Assembly (NCBI GenBank): GCA_029939535.1
Contig: JAOZST010000100.1
Span: 1-13,544 of the forward strand
Reading direction: 5' to 3'
Length of the DNA: 13,544 nt
From: NBML01 sp029939535
GTDB lineage: Bacteria; Desulfobacterota; Desulfobacteria; Desulfobacterales; Desulfobacteraceae
Part shown: in pieces, positions 8,196-13,544 of the stretch
Numbering within the stretch: the stretch's first letter is position 1
How the letters are laid out: each line of letters begins with the position of its first letter
Program-made: the position numbers and the translations under genes
Notes under the pieces: model-generated
Database searches by the model: none
The model's input: the letters and a program-made list of their open reading frames with translations, nothing else
Told to the model about the DNA's origin: nothing

Positions 8196-8913
8196 ATTCC
8201 CTGTTAAATTTTCCCTTTAGTTTATATCGTGAGCCCGGAGAAATAATCCTGCTGTATGTGGCAACTTTGTCAAATGACCAGGTGCGCCGCGTAAGAGAAA
8301 TGCAGGGTTCTTCCGGTAAAATTCCCAGGTGCCGTTGAATAATCTTATTTACCTTTATGGCCTCAATGATATGTTCGGCCTCCTGAATGGGTGCCACTTC
8401 AAGAAGATAATCACTGGGTGTGATGATCATGAAATCCTGTTCCAGATATAACGGAGCCACGGTGGGATTAATATATCGCTCTGAATACTGGACGCCTATT
8501 CCCCGATCCCTGTGCAGAATAATGGAGTGAAAAACAGAATCTCCTTCAGCAAGATCCATTTTTCCGGCAATGTCAACTGATACTCTCTCTTCCCTGAGCA
8601 AGAGGACCTCGCAGGAATGCTGACCGTTCCAGTTTTTAATCTCCCTGGCAATGCTCTTTATCTCAAGCAGGGATGCTTCGGGCTTTGGTTTTGCCACAAA
8701 AGTGCCAACTCCCTGCACCCTTATAATCCTGCTTTCTTCGGCCAGTTCTTTCAAGGCCCGATTGGCAGTCATTCTGGAAGCATTAAATATCCTGGCAAGC
8801 TGGGTTTCCGAAGGGATCTTATCACCGGGTTTTAATTTCCCTGACTCAATTTCCCTGACAACGCTTGTTTTTATTTTTTCATATAATGCAAAGGGCTGAT
8901 CTGAATTTTCCAC
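8194..8913 (-). CDS. hutC: Histidine-utilisation repressor, GntR/HutC family
   Basis: A 239-residue GntR-family regulator. The N-terminal winged helix (about residues 8-77) contains LKPGDKIPSETQLARIF, the recognition region NASRMTANRALKEL and the wing IIRVQGVGTFVA. The C-terminal UTRA domain (about 95-235) has FHSIILHRDRGIGVQYSERYINP and the late CISLTRRTWSFDKVATYSRIISPG. In the HutC subfamily this domain binds urocanate, which releases the repressor. Identification rests on the family wording together with placement between hutH and hutI. The start is GTG at 8913, chosen because AGGA lies 6 nt upstream and the conserved domain begins directly after. Three 14-bp repeats precede it. It is likely autoregulated, since its own promoter region holds the candidate operator at 9010-9029. 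Confidence 0.92.
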   Translation of the reverse strand: MENSDQPFALYEKIKTSVVREIESGKLKPGDKIPSETQLARIFNASRMTANRALKELAEESRIIRVQGVGTFVAKPKPEASLLEIKSIAREIKNWNGQHSCEVLLLREERVSVDIAGKMDLAEGDSVFHSIILHRDRGIGVQYSERYINPTVAPLYLEQDFMIITPSDYLLEVAPIQEAEHIIEAIKVNKIIQRHLGILPEEPCISLTRRTWSFDKVATYSRIISPGSRYKLKGKFNRE

Positions 8914-8914
8914 T

Positions 8915-8955
8915 GTTTATCCTGTTTTGTTTATCTTGTTTTGTTTATCTTGTTT
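8915..8955 (-). repeat. Three tandem 14-bp repeats in the hutC leader
   Basis: Plus-strand units GTTTATCCTGTTTT (8915-8928), GTTTATCTTGTTTT (8929-8942) and GTTTATCTTGTTT (8943-8955, one base short). On the hutC strand this reads as repeated AAAACAAGATAAAC, with the copy nearest the start changed to AAAACAGGATAAAC, which creates the AGGA ribosome site. Slippage here would change leader length but not the reading frame of hutC. Confidence 0.75.
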
Positions 8956-8995
8956 AAATGTCTGGTTAAATCAATTTAAATGGATTTTTAAAACC

Positions 8996-9037
8996 TTGAC
9001 TTCACTTCTATACTTGTATAGACAAGTATTATATAAT
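8996..9037 (+). promoter_or_regulatory. Candidate hutI promoter
   Basis: Two readings are possible. TTGACT (8996-9001) pairs with TATAGA (9017-9022) at a short 15-nt spacing. Alternatively, a perfect TATAAT (9032-9037) stands 17 nt after the weak -35 TATACT (9009-9014). In both cases the element overlaps the palindromic operator, as expected for repression. Transcription from the second would give a leader of about 70 nt before hutI. Confidence 0.45.
9010..9029. promoter_or_regulatory. Candidate HutC operator palindrome
   Basis: ATACTTGTATAGACAAGTAT has two perfect 8-bp arms (ATACTTGT/ACAAGTAT) around the 4-base centre ATAG. The TTGT...ACAA core resembles operators described for HutC in Pseudomonas and enterobacteria. 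It sits between the divergent hutC-hutH and hutI units and overlaps candidate -10 elements on both strands, so one bound dimer could shut off both directions. Confidence 0.78.
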
Positions 9038-9054
9038 CCAAGGAAAAATGTCAA
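9028..9054 (-). promoter_or_regulatory. Candidate hutC-hutH promoter
   Basis: Reading the minus strand, a perfect TTGACA (plus-strand 9049-9054) is followed after 15 nt by a perfect TATAAT (plus-strand 9028-9033). The spacing is shorter than the ideal 17. Transcription would begin inside the operator and give a leader of about 105 nt carrying the three 14-bp repeats. The ATTATATAAT at 9028-9037 is itself a palindrome, giving -10 boxes on both strands. Confidence 0.5.
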
Positions 9055-9111
9055 CACCCTCCTGGCAAAATACGAAAAGGCCGAATATGAAAAGGTCAAA
9101 AGGAAAATAAA

Positions 9112-10404
9112 ATGAATTCAAATAATCTCCAGACAAAAGCCGAATTTCCCGGAACCTGGGACCTTTTGTTTATAAATTGCAACCTGGCCACCATGGCCCA
9201 GGGAAACTATAATATAATTAAAAACGCAGCCCTTGGGGTATCCCAGCAGAAAATTTCCTGGGTGGGAAAACAGGAAGACCTGCCAGATGATCCTGAAAAA
9301 CTTTGCACAAGGGTCATGGACTGCAGAAACAAATGGATAGTGCCGGGATTTGTGGACTGCCATACCCATCTGGTATGGGGAGGCTCCAGATCCAGAGAAT
9401 TTGAGATGCGGCTTGGGGGTGCCAGTTATGAAGAGATTGCCAAAATGGGTGGAGGAATATTCTCAACAGTATCTGCAACCCGGGATGCCACAGAAAATAA
9501 ATTATTTATCCAGGCATCCAAAAGAATAAAAAACTTTCTCCAACAGGGAGTTACCTGTCTTGAAATCAAATCAGGCTATGGGCTGGACCTTGAAACGGAA
9601 TTAAAAATGCTTTCAATTATTGATCAATTGAATCAAGCATTCCCCCAGCATATTGAACCAACATTTTTAGGGGCCCATGCCCTGCCCCCGGAATTCAAGG
9701 ATAATCCAGAAGACTATGTAGATCTTGTCATCAACACCATGCTGCCCAGAACAAAAGAACAGGGTATTGCAACTGCAGTGGATGTTTTCTGCGAACACAT
9801 TGCCTTTTCCAGGGCCCAGACAAAAAAAATCTTTGGGGCGGCAACAAAACTGGGGTTCAGGGTCAAACTCCATGCAGAACAATTATCTGATTCTGACGGA
9901 TCTGCCCTGGCTGCTGAATTTAATGCGCTCTCCTGTGACCATCTGGAATTTCTTTCCCCTTCTGGTGCAAAAAAAATGGCCGAAAAGAAGGTCTGCGCTG
10001 TTCTTCTGCCAGGAGCCTTTTATTTTTTAAAGGAGACCCAGAAACCTCCCATTCATATATTAAGGGAATTGGGAATTCCCATGGCAGTTTCAACGGATCT
10101 CAACCCCGGGTCCAGCCCCATACACTCAATGAACATGATAATGAACATGGCCTGCCTGCTCTTTGATTTCACCTGTGAAGAGGCCCTGGCAGGAGTCACC
10201 CTCAACGGTGCAAAGGCCCTTGGTCTGAACAAGAGAAAAGGCAGCCTTGAAGTTGGCAAAGATGCTGATCTTGCGGTATGGGATATAAATACCCCGGCAG
10301 ATCTATGCTATCTTGTGGGCAGCAATCCTCTGGATATGGTTGTGGTAGAAGGAAAAATTGAGTATAAATCCATGGAAAATAAACTGGGGTATAAACTGGA
10401 ATAA
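9112..10404 (+). CDS. hutI: Imidazolonepropionase
   Basis: A 430-residue amidohydrolase-fold enzyme that hydrolyses 4-imidazolone-5-propionate to N-formimino-L-glutamate, the third step of histidine breakdown. Metal and substrate motifs are in place: PGFVDCHTHLVWGGSR with H84 and H86, the GGGIFSTVSATR loop, EIKSGYGLDLETELKML, KLHAEQLSDSDG near residue 257, and STDLNPGSSPIHSMNMIMNMAC near 329 with the catalytic-site Asp. The C-terminal KGSLEVGKDADLAVWDI is usual for the superfamily. The ATG has AGGA about 7 nt upstream, preceded by two further AAAAGG copies. It is transcribed away from hutC. Its substrate needs urocanase (HutU), which is not encoded in this window. Confidence 0.96.
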   Translation: MNSNNLQTKAEFPGTWDLLFINCNLATMAQGNYNIIKNAALGVSQQKISWVGKQEDLPDDPEKLCTRVMDCRNKWIVPGFVDCHTHLVWGGSRSREFEMRLGGASYEEIAKMGGGIFSTVSATRDATENKLFIQASKRIKNFLQQGVTCLEIKSGYGLDLETELKMLSIIDQLNQAFPQHIEPTFLGAHALPPEFKDNPEDYVDLVINTMLPRTKEQGIATAVDVFCEHIAFSRAQTKKIFGAATKLGFRVKLHAEQLSDSDGSALAAEFNALSCDHLEFLSPSGAKKMAEKKVCAVLLPGAFYFLKETQKPPIHILRELGIPMAVSTDLNPGSSPIHSMNMIMNMACLLFDFTCEEALAGVTLNGAKALGLNKRKGSLEVGKDADLAVWDINTPADLCYLVGSNPLDMVVVEGKIEYKSMENKLGYKLE

Positions 10405-10425
10405 ATTCACAACCGGACTGACCCC

Positions 10426-10487
10426 CATTAAACATATATATCGGGAACCATATATATTGGATTTGTATATATTGGAACCATTTATAT
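10426..10487. repeat. Degenerate 15-bp tandem repeats upstream of the RdhA-like gene
   Basis: Three units with a 15-base period can be aligned: CGGGAACCATATATA (10442-10456), TTGGATTTGTATATA (10457-10471) and TTGGAACCATTTATA (10472-10486), with a more diverged CATTAAACATATATA in front (10426-10440). TATATATTGGA is exact at 10451-10461 and 10466-10476. GGAACCATNTATAT recurs 30 bases apart. The array fills most of the gap between hutI and the next gene and may be a multi-site operator or a plain AT-rich repeat. Confidence 0.6.
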
Positions 10488-10513
10488 CAAAATAGCTTAT
10501 ACAGGAGCCTGCT

Positions 10514-11878
10514 TTGATCTCTTTGCTGACAATAATCAACATTATTTTCCTCATGATATCCAGCCTTTTTTTTCTGGCACTGAGTCTTTCCTCTTTTTTT
10601 GAAAAAGAGATCAGAGCCGCATGGATTTCCCTTGGTTTTCTATTCATCAATGGACTTATCTGGGGCTTTTTTATTGTTAACCCTGGATATTTAACCAAAT
10701 TCAATCTACTCATATTTTTTGGGACTATCCTGTTCGGGCTCATCTCCCTTGTAAAATTCTTCCCAAAAAAAAATCTGCAAAGGGATCTTTCCCAGGCCAT
10801 TCAATATGACGAACGGGACAATATGTTTTCCAGAAACAATATCCAGCACCACCCTGAACTCATGGATATTTATTATAAACAGCATCCAAAAAATTTATCC
10901 ATTGATAAACAGATCCACAGCAAACCTGAATTTGGAGATAAAAAACAGGTGTTTCATGATGATTATACCACACCCTGTTATCTGGCCGCCTTTGAATACC
11001 TTGAGCAGACTATTCCCCTGTCCAATGGAATGATAGCCCCTGAAAAAAAGAAGGTGGACTTAAAAAAATTCATGGGTGCCTTGTCAGATATGATCTGTTT
11101 TTATGGGGCATGCGATGTGGGATTTATCCCCTTGAAACCCCTTCATTATTACAGCCACAGGGGACGGCATGCCGACTCCTGGGGTGAAAAAACTGATCAG
11201 ACCCATGAAACAGCCATTGTCATTGTGGTGCCCATGCGTGTTCCCATGATTAAACAGGGACCCACAAGCTCTGTGATCCAGGAATCTGCCCAGAAATATG
11301 TGGAAGCTGCCAAAATCTCCAATATCGCTGCTGCCTATATCCGGCAGTTTGGATTCAGGGCCAGGGCACACAATGATGCCAATTATGAAACCCTTTGCGT
11401 TCCCCTGGCAGTGGAATCCGGACTGGGAGAACTGGGACGGATGGGACTTTTCATGCATAAAACCCATGGCCCCTGTGTAAGGCTTGCCATTGTCACCACA
11501 GATATGAAATTTCCCGCCTCCATTCCAGGACCAAACCTGCACATGGAAAATTTCTGCAGAATCTGCAAAAAATGTGCTGACAATTGTCCTTCAGGTTCAA
11601 TAACCCATGGTGATGAACCAGAATCCCGGAACTTCAGGCATTGGTCCATTGACCAGGAAAAATGCTTTTCCTATTGGAAAACCATTGGATCTGACTGCGG
11701 GATGTGCATCTCGGTCTGCCCCTATACTAAACCTGATACCCTGATCCACAAATTGGTAAGGTTTTATATTTCCAGAAATCCTTTAAATCAACGGATCGCC
11801 TTGTTCATGGATGACCTGTTCTACGGCAGAATAAAAAAAATCCCCAAAAAAAATCCTGACAAGTTGTTTCATTTTTAA
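10514..11878 (+). CDS. Membrane-anchored RdhA-like (reductive dehalogenase domain) 4Fe-4S protein
   Basis: A 454-residue protein with three N-terminal hydrophobic segments (about 3-28, 34-54, 60-82) followed by a soluble domain. The domain resembles reductive dehalogenase catalytic subunits: RARAHNDANYETLCVPLAVESGLGELGRMG and VRLAIVTTDM are the corrinoid-domain wording. Two ferredoxin motifs follow: C348-x2-C351-x2-C354-x3-C358-P and C384-x10-C395-x2-C398-x3-C402-P. There is no twin-arginine signal and no separate RdhB anchor gene beside it, so the catalytic part may stay on the cytoplasmic face. TTG at 10514 is the start because AGGAG (10503-10507) sits 6 nt before it. Known relatives remove halogens with B12, but the related queuosine enzyme QueG shows that such domains can have other substrates. 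No dehalogenation substrate can be inferred. Confidence 0.8.
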   Translation: MISLLTIINIIFLMISSLFFLALSLSSFFEKEIRAAWISLGFLFINGLIWGFFIVNPGYLTKFNLLIFFGTILFGLISLVKFFPKKNLQRDLSQAIQYDERDNMFSRNNIQHHPELMDIYYKQHPKNLSIDKQIHSKPEFGDKKQVFHDDYTTPCYLAAFEYLEQTIPLSNGMIAPEKKKVDLKKFMGALSDMICFYGACDVGFIPLKPLHYYSHRGRHADSWGEKTDQTHETAIVIVVPMRVPMIKQGPTSSVIQESAQKYVEAAKISNIAAAYIRQFGFRARAHNDANYETLCVPLAVESGLGELGRMGLFMHKTHGPCVRLAIVTTDMKFPASIPGPNLHMENFCRICKKCADNCPSGSITHGDEPESRNFRHWSIDQEKCFSYWKTIGSDCGMCISVCPYTKPDTLIHKLVRFYISRNPLNQRIALFMDDLFYGRIKKIPKKNPDKLFHF

Positions 11879-11958
11879 GCGTTTAAAATCCTTGCAACCC
11901 AAAAATTCTAATGATATGGAAGCTTCAGTAAAATAACTTAATAAAAAAAGGAAACATT

Positions 11959-12150
11959 ATGTGTGAATCAAATGTATATTTAAAAGAAAATGATATTGAA
12001 AAACTGATCATGGAAAACGTGGCAGCCATTACACCGGCAGACAAAGGAACCTTTGTCCTGAAAGGGCTTTTGGGCGAACGTATGGAAGTACAGGGAGTTA
12101 TAGAAGATATCAATCTCATGGGGCATAAAATAATATTAAAAGCTCTGTAA
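11959..12150 (+). CDS. CooT-family nickel-binding small protein
   Basis: A 63-residue protein that begins MCESNVYL and ends GHKIILKAL, the hallmarks of the CooT family (previously annotated as a predicted RNA-binding protein). In Rhodospirillum rubrum CooT, Cys2 binds nickel for carbon monoxide dehydrogenase maturation, and Cys2 is present here. The middle (ITPADKGTFVLKGLLGERMEVQGVIEDINL) fits the small beta-barrel of the family. A good ribosome site (AAGGAAA) precedes the ATG. Its stop overlaps the next start (TAATG), indicating coupled translation with an M23-like peptidase. No CO dehydrogenase gene is in the window, so the nickel target is unknown. Confidence 0.85.
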   Translation: MCESNVYLKENDIEKLIMENVAAITPADKGTFVLKGLLGERMEVQGVIEDINLMGHKIILKAL

Positions 12151-12785
12151 TGATAAAATTTGGGCAATATCTTTCTGCCATTGCCAGTGTAAATGGTCTG
12201 GGTGACAATATTGAATGGCTTTTTTATCCGGGCATGCTCCAGGACAGCTGGGAAAAATGGTGGGATGATTTTGCCCTGCGCCATGCATCCCATGAAGGAG
12301 TCGATATTTGTTTTTTCCGGACCAGTTCAGATAAGAGTTCGCTTGAAAATAAGGGTCTGGCTGAAAATAAAGGTCTGGCTGAAAATAAAGATCTGGCAAA
12401 AACACTTGAACGTCTGGACAAAAATGCTGATATTCCTGCCATGGACAAAGGAATTGTTCTAAATATTGCGGATGATTTTTTAGGGCAGACCCTTGTCCTG
12501 ACCCAAGATGTCCTGGCCCGGGAAAAACTGGACGATTTTTCGCCTAAGCTGCTCTTTGTATATTCCCACCTGGAAATTAAAAAAGGAATTGTGCCGGGCT
12601 GCCGGGTTGAGAAGGGACAGATCATCGGCCAGGTGTTTAATTCAAACAGGAAACCATCAAAACTTTTCCCCCACCTGCACCTTTCGTGCATTGAACTGAC
12701 GGGGAAAAACCCTTTGAAAAACCTTAACTGGGATCTTTTTTCAGACAGGAAAAGAGTTAATCTGATAAACCCTGTTTTCATTTAA
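12150..12785 (+). CDS. M23-like metallopeptidase domain protein without signal peptide
   Basis: A 211-residue protein with the metal and catalytic motifs of M23 (LytM/lysostaphin-type) peptidases: H48-x3-D52 in HEGVD, H140 in VYSHL, and H175-L-H177 in FPHLHLS. The surrounding wording, KKGIVPGCRVEKGQIIGQV, is also typical. Secreted M23 enzymes cut peptidoglycan cross-links, yet no signal peptide or membrane segment is visible, so the protein appears cytoplasmic as called. An upstream start cannot rescue this because the frame meets CooT coding sequence. An inserted linker at about 64-83 holds three ENKGLA-type repeats. The gene overlaps the CooT stop by one base. A peptidase, or a metal-binding partner of the CooT protein, are both possible. 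Confidence 0.72.
   Translation: MIKFGQYLSAIASVNGLGDNIEWLFYPGMLQDSWEKWWDDFALRHASHEGVDICFFRTSSDKSSLENKGLAENKGLAENKDLAKTLERLDKNADIPAMDKGIVLNIADDFLGQTLVLTQDVLAREKLDDFSPKLLFVYSHLEIKKGIVPGCRVEKGQIIGQVFNSNRKPSKLFPHLHLSCIELTGKNPLKNLNWDLFSDRKRVNLINPVFI
12345..12398 (+). repeat. Three in-frame 18-bp tandem repeats inside the M23-like gene
   Basis: Units GAAAATAAGGGTCTGGCT (12345-12362), GAAAATAAAGGTCTGGCT (12363-12380) and GAAAATAAAGATCTGGCA (12381-12398) differ at one to three bases. Each encodes six residues (ENKGLA, ENKGLA, ENKDLA) and keeps frame, so copy number could vary without breaking the gene. Confidence 0.9.
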
Positions 12786-12981
12786 ACCAGTTATAATTTA
12801 ATTTTTTTTATCATTTTTTAAAAATGTATATGATTTTTTTTACTGTCACTAATTTTTTTTTATTTGAGATTCAATATTCAAGGGTGCTGCATCCCAAAAG
12901 AAGAATTGAAAAAAAAGAAAATTTGATCTATGATCACCAGAATTTGTAATTTTCACTATACTATTAATATGGAGAGGATGT

Positions 12982-13425
12982 ATGAAGACAATTAAATACC
13001 TTTTTTTGCTGATTATCCTGGGACTGCTTGGTACAATAATTTACCAGAATCTGGAATATTTCATGACCCCCTATGCCCTGACCATTGATTTAAAAGTGCC
13101 CAACTGGCAATGGACAGCTCCCGCACTTCCCAACCTGACATATTGGGGCATCTGTTTTGGCCTTGGTCTTTTGCTGACAGGTATTAAAGGACTTTTTACC
13201 GCTTTTCGCCTTGGAAGAGAAATAAAAAATAAGAATTCCCTTATTGGCAGCCAGAGACAGGAAATCAGCGAGCTTCAGACAAAACTGGATGTGTTTGTCC
13301 ATGACCCCTATATTAAAAATGGAAAAGAAAAATCTGGTGTTGAGAAATCAGAACCGGAAATACCGGTTGCCGAAGCGGAGGTGACGCCTGAAATTTCTGA
13401 AAAAGGTGATTCCAAAAAACTTTGA
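12982..13425 (+). CDS. LapA-like (DUF1049) two-helix inner-membrane protein
   Basis: A 147-residue protein with hydrophobic segments at about 4-22 and 56-76, an intervening loop with YALTIDLKVPNWQW, then a heptad-like stretch (GREIKNKNSLIGSQRQEISELQTKLD, about 78-104) and a charged Glu/Lys/Pro tail. This two-helix plus coiled-coil layout matches the LapA/DUF1049 family. In E. coli, LapA works with LapB in controlling lipopolysaccharide synthesis, but no LapB lies next to it here. The ATG has GGAG at 12971-12974. The 196 bases before it (12786-12981) are AT-rich with long T runs and hold no gene or clear terminator. mutS starts 25 nt downstream. Confidence 0.72.
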   Translation: MKTIKYLFLLIILGLLGTIIYQNLEYFMTPYALTIDLKVPNWQWTAPALPNLTYWGICFGLGLLLTGIKGLFTAFRLGREIKNKNSLIGSQRQEISELQTKLDVFVHDPYIKNGKEKSGVEKSEPEIPVAEAEVTPEISEKGDSKKL

Positions 13426-13432
13426 ATAGAGA

Positions 13433-13444
13433 TCTGGTACCAGA
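13433..13444. repeat. 12-bp perfect palindrome before mutS
   Basis: TCTGGTACCAGA lies between the LapA-like stop codon and the mutS ATG and equals its own reverse complement. It occupies the place where a mutS ribosome site would be expected, and no Shine-Dalgarno is seen there. It could be a protein site or a small RNA fold, but short palindromes also arise by chance. Confidence 0.4.
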
Positions 13445-13450
13445 CCGTCC

Positions 13451-13544
13451 ATGACCAAAAAGAAAAATACGCCCATGATGGAGCAGTACCTTTCCATCAA
13501 AGAGCAATACAAAGATGCCATACTTTTTTACCGGATGGGGGATT
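13451..13544 (+). CDS. mutS: DNA mismatch repair protein MutS, N-terminal fragment
   Basis: The first 31 codons read MTKKKNTPMMEQYLSIKEQY followed by KDAILFYRMGD. This is the conserved start of the MutS mismatch-binding domain I (TPMMQQY...K......LFYRMGDFYE in most bacteria), just before the Phe-x-Glu motif that stacks on the mismatch. The rest lies beyond the window edge. The ATG at 13451 is 25 nt after the LapA-like stop and has no obvious ribosome site. An internal start cannot be excluded, but the sequence upstream of the conserved TPMM is only seven residues, as expected. Confidence 0.93.
   Translation, partial: MTKKKNTPMMEQYLSIKEQYKDAILFYRMGD

Noticed and set aside
8927..9115. 62-codon plus-strand frame in the hut intergenic region that overlaps hutI by ATGA
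   Set aside because: Its only early start is a TTG without a ribosome site, it reads through the tandem repeats, operator and promoters, and it has no histidine-rich leader character.
10303..10800. 165-codon minus-strand frame across the hutI end and the RdhA-like start, with SNIYK/SNIYG repeats
   Set aside because: The peptide repeat merely reflects the 15-bp DNA repeats, and the frame runs antisense to two supported genes.
11892..11920. Promoter TTGCAA/TATGGA upstream of the CooT-like gene
   Set aside because: Spacing is right, but the -10 hexamer matches only about half the consensus, too weak in AT-rich sequence to report.
12224..12781. 185-codon minus-strand frame opposite the M23-like gene
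   Set aside because: The repeats (LFSARP) mirror the 18-bp repeats on the other strand, while the plus strand has the metal motifs and the coupled start.
12786..12870. Possible intrinsic terminator after the M23-like gene
   Set aside because: There are long T runs, but the only self-complementary stretches are short and AT-only, so no GC-bearing stem precedes the T tract.

Overview
The window looks like a chromosomal segment of an anaerobic, moderately AT-rich Gram-negative bacterium, most likely a sulfate-reducing Desulfobacterota member of the Desulfobacteraceae/Desulfobacula type. This is an inference from gene content: an RpoH-type sigma factor with the delta-proteobacterial region 2 wording, outer-membrane lipoproteins, an Mrp/NBP35 ATPase, a UPF0280 protein, a CooT-like nickel protein and a membrane-anchored reductive-dehalogenase-like iron-sulfur protein. 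No transposase, integrase, phage gene or CRISPR array was seen. Coding density is high and no gene-free stretch exceeds 200 bases.

Layout. Bases 1-47 hold the 5' part of a tRNA-Arg(TCT) on the minus strand. From 191 to 6596 a run of six plus-strand genes is closely packed: rpoH, a TPR-repeat lipoprotein, a LolB-like/DUF4292-like lipoprotein (overlapping the TPR gene by 11 bases), an Mrp-type ATPase, a dGTPase-like HD phosphohydrolase and a UPF0280 (ApbE-like) protein. The last two overlap by 8 bases. This run meets hutH tail to tail with a gap of only 12 bases.

From 6609 to 10404 lies a divergent histidine-utilisation cluster: hutC and hutH on the minus strand and hutI on the plus strand. 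They share a 198-base control region with a 20-bp palindrome that is a strong candidate HutC operator, flanked and overlapped by divergent promoter-like hexamers. HutH turns histidine into urocanate and HutI opens imidazolonepropionate. The enzyme between them (urocanase, HutU) and the last enzyme are not in the window, so they must lie elsewhere if the pathway is complete. All three hut leaders contain repeated ribosome-binding-site-like units.

From 10514 to 12785 comes the least conventional part: an RdhA-like protein with three N-terminal membrane helices and no twin-arginine signal, then a CooT-like small protein whose stop codon overlaps the start of an M23-type peptidase that keeps its zinc motifs but has no signal peptide. 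The window closes with a LapA-like two-helix membrane protein and the first 31 codons of mutS.

The best candidates for undescribed biology are the membrane-anchored RdhA-like protein and the CooT/M23 pair. Both are assigned from motifs only.
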